Source: SIG575 sp045534165 (GTDB lineage: Bacteria > Bacillota > Clostridia > Oscillospirales > Acutalibacteraceae). From it: a stretch of 19,043 nt of DNA. Made by a program: the position numbers and the translations under genes. Numbering within the stretch: the first letter of the stretch is position 1; every line of letters begins with the position of its first letter. The stretch covers positions 1 through 19,043 of the forward strand of contig JAZSJD010000079.1 in the NCBI GenBank assembly GCA_045534165.1. Direction: 5' to 3'. The notes under the pieces are model-generated. The model was not told where the DNA came from. It saw only the letters and a program-made list of their open reading frames with translations, and searched no databases. Positions 6,169 through 14,061 of this stretch are shown here, in pieces.

Positions 6169-8175
6169 TTGGATAATTTTGAAAACATCGAAAAAGAAAA
6201 TCAGGAAGAAATTTTAGAAGAAAAACTGATTCAATTTGACGATGAAGAAGAAATGGATACAGCTGTTTCTGATGAATATGGTGCTGATCAGATTCAGGTT
6301 CTTGAAGGACTTGAAGCTGTAAGAAAGCGCCCCGGTATGTATATCGGTTCAACAGGACCTAAAGGACTTCATCATCTTGTCTATGAAATTGTAGATAACT
6401 CAGTTGACGAAACTCTTGCAGGTTTCTGTACTCACATTGAGGTTGAAATTCATCCTGACAATGTTATATCTGTAAGAGATAACGGTCGTGGTATTCCTGT
6501 TGAGATTAATGAAAAAACAGGTCTTCCTTCAGTAACAGTTGTACTGACAGTTCTTCATGCCGGCGGTAAATTCGGCGGAAGCGGTTATAAAGTTTCCGGC
6601 GGTCTGCACGGTGTTGGTTCTTCAGTAGTTAATGCATTGTCAGAATGGCTTGAAGTTGAAGTATCACGTGACGGACATATTCATCGTCAGAGATTTACAA
6701 GAGGTAATATTGCTTCAGAGCTTGAAATAGTTGGTGATACAGAAGAAACAGGAACTCTTGTTAAATTCAAAGCTGACCCTGAAGTTTTCACAGAAACAAC
6801 AGAATATGAATTTGAAACATTACAAAGAAGACTTCGTGAAACTGCTTTCCTTAATGCAGGACTTAAACTCACTCTGACAGACAGCCGTGATCCTGAAAAT
6901 ATTGTTAAAGAAGTTTATTGTTACGAAGGCGGTATAGGAAGCTTTGTTGAATATATAAATGAATCGAGAGGTTTAACTCCCCTTCATGATAGTGCAATTC
7001 ATTTTTCTTCTGTCAGTGGTGACAGAAGTGCAGAAGTTGCTCTTATGTATAACGATGGTTATAATGAAACAATTCTTTCATTTGCAAACAATGTTCGTAC
7101 TGTTGACGGTGGTACTCACGAAACAGGTTTTAAAACTGCACTTACAAGAGTATTCAACGACTATGGTAAAAAATATAATATACTTAAAGACGGAGATAAA
7201 AAACTTTCCGGTGATGATGTAAGAGAAGGTCTGACAGCAGTTATCAGTGTTAAACTTACAGAAGCAGAGTTTGAGGGACAGACAAAAGGTAAACTTGGTA
7301 ATACAGATATTACCCCACTTGTTTCACAGACTGTTTATGATAAACTGACAACATATTTTGAAGAAAATCCTGCTGTAATCAAGGCTATTTTTAATAAAGC
7401 ACTTGAAGCAGCAAGAGCAAGAGAAGCAGCACGTAAAGCAAGAGATTTAGCAAGAAGAAAATCAGCTCTTGAATCAAACTCACTTCCCGGTAAACTTGCA
7501 GACTGCACTTCAAAAGATTCAACTCTTACTGAATTATATATCGTCGAAGGTGACTCTGCAGGTGGTTCTGCAAAGAACGGACGTGACAGAGAATATCAGG
7601 CAATTCTTCCTCTCTGGGGTAAAATGCTTAATGTTGAAAAAGCAAGACTTGATAAAGTTATCGGCAACGATAAACTTACTCCTGTTGTGCTTGCACTCGG
7701 TACAGGTATAGGCGAAGATTTTGATATAGAAAAACTCAGATACGACAAAATTGTTATTATGGCCGATGCCGATGTTGACGGTGCTCATATCAGAACACTT
7801 CTTCTTACTTTCTTCTTCAGATATATGAAACCTCTCATTGAAGAAGGACATATTTATATTGCTCAGCCTCCCCTTTTCAAGATTTCAAAAGGTAAAAAAG
7901 TAAAATATGCTTTTTCAGATGAAGAAAGAAATCAGGCTATTGAAGAATTCGGCGGAAGCTGTGATATCCAGCGTTATAAAGGTCTTGGTGAAATGGATGC
8001 ACAGCAGCTTTGGGAAACAACAATGGACCCCGCTTACAGAACTATGCTCAGAGTTAATATTGAAGATGCTATGAAAGCGGATGAAACATTCTCAATTCTT
8101 ATGGGTGATAAAGTTGAACCCAGACGTGAATTTATTGAGAAAAATGCAAAATATGTACAGAATCTTGATGTCTGA
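6169..8175 (+). CDS. gyrB: DNA gyrase subunit B
   Basis: The 668-aa ATPase subunit of gyrase works with GyrA to add negative supercoils. The GHKL ATPase shows DNSVDETLAG, DNGRGIPVE and GLHGVGSSVVNALS. The Toprim domain shows EGDSAGGSAK (E460 onward) and MADADVDGAH. The C-terminus has QRYKGLGEMDAQQLWETTMDP. A TTG start at 6169 is chosen because GGAGG sits 8 nt upstream. This gives an acidic 35-40-residue N-terminal extension before the usual QIQVLEGLEAVRKRPGMYIG. ATG 6253 (residue 29, about 640 aa) would give a conventional length but lacks a good ribosome site. W483 replaces the Lys/Arg usually found in the LPLxGK motif. It lies 38 nt after remB. Confidence 0.96.
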   Translation: MDNFENIEKENQEEILEEKLIQFDDEEEMDTAVSDEYGADQIQVLEGLEAVRKRPGMYIGSTGPKGLHHLVYEIVDNSVDETLAGFCTHIEVEIHPDNVISVRDNGRGIPVEINEKTGLPSVTVVLTVLHAGGKFGGSGYKVSGGLHGVGSSVVNALSEWLEVEVSRDGHIHRQRFTRGNIASELEIVGDTEETGTLVKFKADPEVFTETTEYEFETLQRRLRETAFLNAGLKLTLTDSRDPENIVKEVYCYEGGIGSFVEYINESRGLTPLHDSAIHFSSVSGDRSAEVALMYNDGYNETILSFANNVRTVDGGTHETGFKTALTRVFNDYGKKYNILKDGDKKLSGDDVREGLTAVISVKLTEAEFEGQTKGKLGNTDITPLVSQTVYDKLTTYFEENPAVIKAIFNKALEAARAREAARKARDLARRKSALESNSLPGKLADCTSKDSTLTELYIVEGDSAGGSAKNGRDREYQAILPLWGKMLNVEKARLDKVIGNDKLTPVVLALGTGIGEDFDIEKLRYDKIVIMADADVDGAHIRTLLLTFFFRYMKPLIEEGHIYIAQPPLFKISKGKKVKYAFSDEERNQAIEEFGGSCDIQRYKGLGEMDAQQLWETTMDPAYRTMLRVNIEDAMKADETFSILMGDKVEPRREFIEKNAKYVQNLDV

Positions 8176-8212
8176 TTTTGCAGCATTAAAAAATTAAGGA
8201 ATGGTGAATACA

Positions 8213-10714
8213 ATGAGCGAAGAACATAAAATTCAATCATTTGAAGATTCAAAAATTATAAATGTGGATATTGACAGGGAAATGAGAAATTCTTTCCTTG
8301 ACTATTCAATGTCTGTTATCGTTTCCCGTGCACTTCCGGATGTTCGTGACGATTTAAAACCTGTTCACAGAAGAATTCTTTATACAATGCACGAAAACGG
8401 ACTCACTCCCGATAAAGCACACAGAAAATGTGCCGATACAGTTGGTTCTGTTCTTGGTAGATACCATCCCCATGGTGACTCATCAGTTTACGATGCAATG
8501 GTACGTCTTGCACAGGATTTCTCAATGAGATATATGTTGGTTGACGGTCACGGTAACTTCGGTTCTGTTGACGGTGACCCGCCTGCTGCATACAGATATA
8601 CAGAATCAAGAATGAGCAAAATTGCTCTTGAAATGCTTACTGATATTGATAAAGATACAGTAGATTTTTCAATGAACTATGATGACCGTCTTAAAGAACC
8701 CACAGTCTTACCTTCAAGATTTCCAAACATTCTTGTTAATGGTTCAATGGGTATTGCTGTTGGTATGGCAACAAATATGCCTCCTCACAATTTACGTGAA
8801 GTTATTGACGGTATGTGCTGTGTTATTGATAATCCTGAAGCATCACTTGATGATATTATGGAACATATCAAAGGACCTGACTTCCCCACACACGGTATTA
8901 TTATGGGTAAAGCAGGTATCCGTGCTGCATATGCAACAGGTAAAGGTAAAGTTGTTGTAAGAGCACGTGCAGAAATTGTTGAAAATAAAAACGGAAGATT
9001 TTCAATTAATGTTACTGAAATTCCTTATAGTGTTAACAAGGCAAGACTTATTGAAAGTATGGCAGACCTTGTTAAAGATAAGAGAATTGAAGGTATTGCT
9101 GATATCAATGACTATTCTTCACGTGAAGGTATGCATATACAGATTGATCTGAAGAGAGATGCTAACCCTCAGGTTGTTCTTAATCAGCTTTATACTTATA
9201 CTCAGCTTCAGACAACATTCGGTGTAATTAACCTTGTTATTGTTGACGGAGTTCCGAAAATTCTTACACTTAAAGAAATTCTTCAGTACTATATAAAATA
9301 TCAGTGTGAAATTATTACAAGAAGAACACGTTTTAATCTTAAAAAAGCTCAGGAAAGAGCTCACATCTTAGAAGCGCTTAAAAAAGCGCTTGATTTTATT
9401 GATGAAGTTATTTCAATTCTCAGAAATGCAAAGAGTATTCCTGAAGGTAAAGAAGCTTTGATGGCACGTTTTGACTTTGACGAAGTACAGGCTCAGGCTA
9501 TTGTGCAGATGCGCCTTGGTCAGTTGACAGGCCTTGAAAAAGATAAAATTGAAGATGAGCTTGCTCAACTGAAAGAAAAAATCAAAGATTATCTTGATAT
9601 TCTTGCAAATGAATCAAGAGTTCTTGCTATCGTTAAAGAAGAAGCGATTGTAATCCGTGATAAATTCGGTGATGACAGAAGAACTGAAATTGCAAGTGTC
9701 AGCGGTGAAGTTGATATTGAAGACCTTATTCCCGAAGAAGAATGTGTTTATACAATGACAACCCTCGGCTACATCAAACGTCAGCCTACTGAAACATATC
9801 AGATTCAGAGAAGAGGCGGCAGAGGTGTTAAAGGTCTCACACGCCGTGAAGAAGATATTGTAGAAACAATGTTTACTTGCTCAACTCATGATTATATTGC
9901 TTTCTTTACAAATGCAGGCAGAATGTATCGCCTTAAAGGCTATGAAATTCCTGAAGGAAGCCGTACAAGCAAAGGTATGAATATTGTCAATCTTCTTCCC
10001 ATTACTCAGGAAGAAAAAGTTTCAGCAATGATTCGTGTAAGACCTGAAGAAGATAACGATAAATACGTTTGTATGGTTACAAGAAACGGTATTATCAAGA
10101 GAACTGCAGTTGATGATTATAAAAACGTCCGTAAGAGCGGTATTATTGCAGTTAACCTTGATGAAGGCGATGAACTTGCATGGGTTAAACTTACAAGTGG
10201 TGAAGATGACCTTCTTGTTGCAACAAAGAAAGGTATGTGTATCCGTTTCAACGAAAATGATGCACGTGTTCTCGGAAGAACTGCAAGAGGTGTTAAAGCT
10301 ATTGACCTCAGAGATGGTGACGAAGTTGTAGGTTTCGATATTCTCAGAGAAGGAACAACAATTCTTACTGTTAACGAAAGAGGTTACGGAAGAAGAAGCA
10401 CAAACGATGATTACCGTATTCAGTCAAGAGGCGGTAAAGGTGTTATGAACTATCGTGTTGAACAGTTCGGTGACGTAAGTGCTATCAGCGTTGTTGAAGA
10501 AAATGATGACGTAATTCTTATTTCTTCAGATGGTATTATCATCAGAATTCCTGCAAACGAAATCAGTACTTTTGCAAGACCTTCAAAAGGTGTTCGTGTA
10601 ATGAAAGTTACAGAAGGCGAAAGACTTGCAACAATGACCACTACTGAACATATTGATGCAGAAGAAACTGAAGCAGAAAATGAAGAAGTAGAAACAACAG
10701 AAGAAAATCAGTAA
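8213..10714 (+). CDS. gyrA: DNA gyrase subunit A
   Basis: An 833-aa breakage-reunion subunit. The catalytic tyrosine is Y129 in AAYRYTESR (E. coli Y122). The quinolone region HPHGDSSVYDAMVRLAQ keeps Ser at 90 and Asp at 94 (E. coli S83 and D87), i.e. the susceptible-type residues. The GyrA-box QRRGGRG near the start of the C-terminal beta-pinwheel distinguishes gyrase from topoisomerase IV. The last ~25 residues are a strongly acidic tail. ATG 8213 (MSEEHKIQSF) is preferred over ATG 8201 because AAGGA (8196-8200) directly abuts 8201 but is 12 nt from 8213, with a GGTG closer in. It follows gyrB by 37 nt and is closed by the 10723-10754 hairpin. Confidence 0.97.
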   Translation: MSEEHKIQSFEDSKIINVDIDREMRNSFLDYSMSVIVSRALPDVRDDLKPVHRRILYTMHENGLTPDKAHRKCADTVGSVLGRYHPHGDSSVYDAMVRLAQDFSMRYMLVDGHGNFGSVDGDPPAAYRYTESRMSKIALEMLTDIDKDTVDFSMNYDDRLKEPTVLPSRFPNILVNGSMGIAVGMATNMPPHNLREVIDGMCCVIDNPEASLDDIMEHIKGPDFPTHGIIMGKAGIRAAYATGKGKVVVRARAEIVENKNGRFSINVTEIPYSVNKARLIESMADLVKDKRIEGIADINDYSSREGMHIQIDLKRDANPQVVLNQLYTYTQLQTTFGVINLVIVDGVPKILTLKEILQYYIKYQCEIITRRTRFNLKKAQERAHILEALKKALDFIDEVISILRNAKSIPEGKEALMARFDFDEVQAQAIVQMRLGQLTGLEKDKIEDELAQLKEKIKDYLDILANESRVLAIVKEEAIVIRDKFGDDRRTEIASVSGEVDIEDLIPEEECVYTMTTLGYIKRQPTETYQIQRRGGRGVKGLTRREEDIVETMFTCSTHDYIAFFTNAGRMYRLKGYEIPEGSRTSKGMNIVNLLPITQEEKVSAMIRVRPEEDNDKYVCMVTRNGIIKRTAVDDYKNVRKSGIIAVNLDEGDELAWVKLTSGEDDLLVATKKGMCIRFNENDARVLGRTARGVKAIDLRDGDEVVGFDILREGTTILTVNERGYGRRSTNDDYRIQSRGGKGVMNYRVEQFGDVSAISVVEENDDVILISSDGIIIRIPANEISTFARPSKGVRVMKVTEGERLATMTTTEHIDAEETEAENEEVETTEENQ

Positions 10715-10722
10715 TATAAATT

Positions 10723-10754
10723 AAACTGTCGATAATTTTTTATCGACAGTTTTT
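10723..10754 (+). terminator. intrinsic terminator after gyrA
   Basis: A perfect 13-bp stem, AAACTGTCGATAA (10723-10735) with 10740-10752, has a TTTT loop and ends in five Ts. Only 17 nt separate it from the hisS start codon, leaving no room for a promoter between them. Confidence 0.85.
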
Positions 10755-10771
10755 CCGAAAGGATAGTTTTT

Positions 10772-12124
10772 ATGCAGTTAAATATTAAAGCAATTAAAGG
10801 AACACAGGATGTTTTGCCATCAGAAAGTTATAAAAATCAATTTATTGAAAAATCTGCATTGGAAATTGCAGAAACTTTCGGTTTCAAAGAAATCAGAACT
10901 CCTGTTTTTGAACAGACAGAACTTTTTCAGCGTTCAGTAGGTGATACAACTGACGTTGTGCAGAAAGAAATGTATACTTTCACAGATAAAGGCGACCGTT
11001 CAATTACTCTAAGACCGGAAGGCACAGCAGGTGCAGTAAGAGCATTCCTTGAACACGGACTTTTCAATGATGCACTTCCCCAGAAAGTTTGTTATGTAAC
11101 TTCATGTTACAGATATGAAAAACCTCAGGCCGGAAGACTCAGAGAATTCCATCAGTTTGGTGTTGAGTGTTTAGGTACTGCTTCCCCTGCTGCAGATGCA
11201 GAAATTATTTCTCTTGCAAATGAAATTTTCGGTTTCCTCGGAATCCAGAATCTTCAGCTTCAGATAAACTCAATCGGTTGTCCGAAATGCAGAGCAGAAT
11301 ATCATAAGGCACTTAAAGAATATTTTGAAAAATATAAAGGAGATCTTTGTGAAACTTGTCTTGACAGACTGGACAGAAATCCAATGAGAATTCTTGATTG
11401 CAAAAGTCCCGTGTGTTCAAAAATTGCAGAGGAAGCTCCCGTTGTGCTTGATTTCCTTTGTGATGAATGTAAAGAACATTTTGATATGGTCAAGAAATAT
11501 CTTGAAAATATGAAAATAGAATATGTTGTTAATCCTCAGATTGTAAGAGGACTTGACTATTATACAAAAACTGTTTTTGAATTTGTTTCAACAGAAATCG
11601 GTGCACAAGGAACAGTTTGCGGTGGTGGCAGATATGACGGTCTTGTTGAAGAAATGGGCGGAGCTCATACACCTTCTCTCGGTTTTGCAATGGGACTTGA
11701 AAGATTGTTGCTTCTTATTGATGCTCAGGGTATTGAACTTCCCGAAGCAAGAAGATGCGAAGTTTATATTGCATCAATCGGTGAAAAGGCAAGCCTTTAT
11801 GCTTCAGAAATTGTAACAGATTTAAGAAGTGGCGGAATCAGTGCTCAGTTTGATGTTGTTGGCAGATCAGTAAAAGCACAGATGAAATATGCAGGAAAAA
11901 TTAATGCCCAGTATTCAATGGTTTTAGGCGATAGTGAAATTGAAAACAACAAAGCTATGCTTAAAAATATGGATACAGGCGATATGGCTGAAGTTGAACT
12001 TGATACTTTTGCAGATGATTTTATGAATATTATGGTTCAGAATGCAGCAAAAGGTCTTGGCGATTTTATCGGTGCTCAGGATATTGACTTCGGCTCACTT
12101 CTTGGTTCACTCAATCAGGAATAA
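10772..12124 (+). CDS. hisS: histidyl-tRNA synthetase
   Basis: A 450-aa class II enzyme that charges tRNA-His. Motif 1 surrounds EIRTPVFEQ (40-48), and motif 2 is CYRYEKPQAGRLREFHQF (112-129). The histidine signatures are RGLDYYT (259-265) and CGGGRYDG (283-290); motif 3 is GFAMGLERL (304-312). The insertion domain at 170-233 carries paired cysteines (C170/C173, C193/C196, C210, C215, C230/C233), a possible metal site seen in other clostridial enzymes as I recall. About 30 residues beyond the normal anticodon-binding domain form a C-terminal tail rich in Asp, Gly and Phe. AAAGGA is 8 nt before the ATG. No T-box is visible. The pairing with aspS is widespread. Confidence 0.96.
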   Translation: MQLNIKAIKGTQDVLPSESYKNQFIEKSALEIAETFGFKEIRTPVFEQTELFQRSVGDTTDVVQKEMYTFTDKGDRSITLRPEGTAGAVRAFLEHGLFNDALPQKVCYVTSCYRYEKPQAGRLREFHQFGVECLGTASPAADAEIISLANEIFGFLGIQNLQLQINSIGCPKCRAEYHKALKEYFEKYKGDLCETCLDRLDRNPMRILDCKSPVCSKIAEEAPVVLDFLCDECKEHFDMVKKYLENMKIEYVVNPQIVRGLDYYTKTVFEFVSTEIGAQGTVCGGGRYDGLVEEMGGAHTPSLGFAMGLERLLLLIDAQGIELPEARRCEVYIASIGEKASLYASEIVTDLRSGGISAQFDVVGRSVKAQMKYAGKINAQYSMVLGDSEIENNKAMLKNMDTGDMAEVELDTFADDFMNIMVQNAAKGLGDFIGAQDIDFGSLLGSLNQE

Positions 12125-12148
12125 TTTGGCAGAAAGGTAGAATTTGTT

Positions 12149-13939
12149 ATGGATACAATGGTAGGTAAAAAAAGAACTGATTATTGTGGTACATTTACAT
12201 CAGCAGATATCGGCAGAAAAGTAACTGTTGCAGGTTGGGTTCAGCGTCAGCGTGACCTTGGTGCTCTTATTTTTATTGATTTGAGAGACAGAACAGGTAT
12301 TGTTCAGCTTGCTTTTGATGATACAACTGATAAAGAAATTTTTGAAAAGGCTTTCCAGGCAAGAAGTGAATTTGTTCTTATGGCAAGCGGTGAAGTCAGA
12401 GAACGTTCTTCAAAAAATATGGAAATCCCCACAGGTGAAATCGAGATTTTTGTTGATGATTTAAGAGTTCTTGCAAAGAGTGAAACAACTCCTTTTGAAA
12501 TTATTGAGAATTGTTCAACAAGCGAATTAACAAGACTTAAATACAGATACCTTGATTTAAGACGCCCTGATTTGCAGAAAAATATTCTCATGCGTCACAA
12601 AATTACAAAGATAACTCGTGACTATTTTGATGAAAACGGATTTATTGAAATAGAAACACCTATGCTTATAAAATCAACTCCTGAAGGTGCAAGAGACTTC
12701 CTTGTTCCCAGCAGAATCCATAAAGGAACATTCTATGCTCTGCCCCAATCACCTCAGCTTTACAAACAGCTTTCAATGGTTGCAGGTTTTGACAGATATA
12801 TGCAGATTGCACGTTGCTTCCGTGACGAAGATTTACGTGCAGACAGACAGCCTGAATTTACACAGATTGACTTTGAAATGTCCTTTGTAGATATGGAAGA
12901 TGTTCTTTCAATCGGTGAAGGCTATATTAAAAGAGTTTTCAAAGAAGCAATTGATGTTGAAATTGAAACTCCTCTCAAACGTCTTACTTATAAAGAAGCA
13001 ATGGAACGTTACGGTAGCGACAAGCCTGACACACGTTTTGAAATGGAACTTGTTGATTTAAGCGAAACAGTAAAAGGCTGTGGTTTCGGTGTGTTCACTT
13101 CTGCAATTGAAGGTGGCGGTTCTGTAAGAGCTATCACTGCAAAGAATGCATTTAATGTTCTTACAAGAAAAGAAGTTGATAAACTTACAGAGTTTGTACG
13201 TGGTATCGGTGCAAAAGGTCTTGCGTGGGCAAGAATTGCTGAAGACGGAACAATTGCATCTTCTTTTGCAAAGTTTATGACAGAAGAAGAAATGTCTGCA
13301 ATCAAAGAAAAATGTGCAGCAGAAAATGGCGATGTAATTCTTATTGTAGGCGATACAAAGAATTCTATTGTTCTTTCAGTTCTCGGTGCTTTAAGATGTG
13401 AAGTTGCAAAGAAACTTGATATTATTGATAAAACAAAATTCAACCTTCTCTGGATTACAGAATTCCCCTTCTTTGATTGGGATGAAGATTCACAGCAGTG
13501 GGTTGCAATGCATCATCCTTTCACATCTCCTATGGATGAATGTGTTGAATATCTTGAAACAGACAAAGCAAATGTAAGAGCAAAGGCTTATGACCTTGTT
13601 CTTAACGGCATTGAACTTTCAAGTGGTTCAATCAGAATTACTGACCCTGATTTACAGAACAGAATGTTCAGACTTTTAGGTTTAAGCGAAGAAGAATCAC
13701 ATGCAAAATTCGGCTACCTTACAGATGCTTTCAAATATGGCGCACCGCCTCACGGTGGTATGGGTATCGGTCTTGACAGACTTGTTATGCAGATGCTCAG
13801 ATGTGAAACTCTCCGTGATGTTATTGCTTATCCGAAAGTTCAGAATGCAAGCGAACCTATGACAGATTGTCCTTCAGTTATTGATGAGGCTCAGCTTGAT
13901 GAACTTGCAATTAAAGTAAATCTTCCTGTTGAAGAATAA
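12149..13939 (+). CDS. aspS: aspartyl-tRNA synthetase (bacterial type)
   Basis: A 596-aa class II enzyme with an N-terminal OB anticodon-binding fold (about 10-110), a catalytic core and the bacterial GAD insertion (about 290-430). Motif 1 is GFIEIETP (164-171), motif 2 is FRDEDLRADRQPEFTQ (224-239), and motif 3 is in GAPPHGGMGIGLDRL (531-545). The OB loop reads RQRDLGALIF with Leu where non-discriminating enzymes such as that of Pseudomonas have His (RRDHGG). This favours a tRNA-Asp-specific enzyme, as in E. coli. AAAGG lies 11 nt before the ATG. It is separated from hisS by 24 nt and closed by a strong terminator at 13944. Confidence 0.96.
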   Translation: MDTMVGKKRTDYCGTFTSADIGRKVTVAGWVQRQRDLGALIFIDLRDRTGIVQLAFDDTTDKEIFEKAFQARSEFVLMASGEVRERSSKNMEIPTGEIEIFVDDLRVLAKSETTPFEIIENCSTSELTRLKYRYLDLRRPDLQKNILMRHKITKITRDYFDENGFIEIETPMLIKSTPEGARDFLVPSRIHKGTFYALPQSPQLYKQLSMVAGFDRYMQIARCFRDEDLRADRQPEFTQIDFEMSFVDMEDVLSIGEGYIKRVFKEAIDVEIETPLKRLTYKEAMERYGSDKPDTRFEMELVDLSETVKGCGFGVFTSAIEGGGSVRAITAKNAFNVLTRKEVDKLTEFVRGIGAKGLAWARIAEDGTIASSFAKFMTEEEMSAIKEKCAAENGDVILIVGDTKNSIVLSVLGALRCEVAKKLDIIDKTKFNLLWITEFPFFDWDEDSQQWVAMHHPFTSPMDECVEYLETDKANVRAKAYDLVLNGIELSSGSIRITDPDLQNRMFRLLGLSEEESHAKFGYLTDAFKYGAPPHGGMGIGLDRLVMQMLRCETLRDVIAYPKVQNASEPMTDCPSVIDEAQLDELAIKVNLPVEE

Positions 13940-13943
13940 GACT

Positions 13944-13980
13944 AAAATCCTCTCAGCATTTCATTCTGAGAGGATTTTTT
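13944..13980 (+). terminator. intrinsic terminator after aspS
   Basis: AAAATCCTCTCAG (13944-13956) pairs perfectly with 13966-13978 around a 9-nt loop, and the arm ends in a six-T run. It starts a few bases after the aspS stop and closes the housekeeping block. Confidence 0.92.
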
Positions 13981-13996
13981 CATAATAAATTTTAAT

Positions 13997-14025
13997 TTGA
14001 CTTAAGACATGTCAACTGTTAATAT
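13997..14025 (+). promoter_or_regulatory. promoter of the lipase gene
   Basis: TTGACT (13997-14002) and TAATAT (14020-14025) are spaced by 17 nt. The -35 forms one arm of the inverted repeat TTGAC/GTCAA (13997-14001 and 14011-14015), and GACATGTC at 14006-14013 is an 8-bp palindrome in the spacer. Confidence 0.6.
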
Positions 14026-14043
14026 ATTTATGTAAACATAAAT
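14026..14043. promoter_or_regulatory. operator-like palindrome between promoter and lipase start
   Basis: ATTTATGTAAACATAAAT is a perfect inverted repeat (8-bp arms, AA centre) that begins directly after the -10 and covers the expected transcript start. This position is typical of a repressor operator. It lacks the central CG of a CcpA cre site. The binding protein is unknown. Confidence 0.45.
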
Positions 14044-14061
14044 TACCGAGGGGGTAAAATT

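Noticed and set aside
9118..9127. parS-like core TTCACGTGAA in gyrA
   Set aside because: Only the inner 10 bp match; flanks do not. Likely chance within the codons for SREG.
10715..10771. T-box leaders for hisS, serS or aspS
   Set aside because: The intergenic gaps (57, 18 and 24 nt) are too short for a T-box and contain no AGGGTGGNACCGCG-like element.
13009..13443. A 144-codon open frame on the - strand within aspS
   Set aside because: It mirrors the AspRS coding sequence and has no ribosome site or recognisable product.
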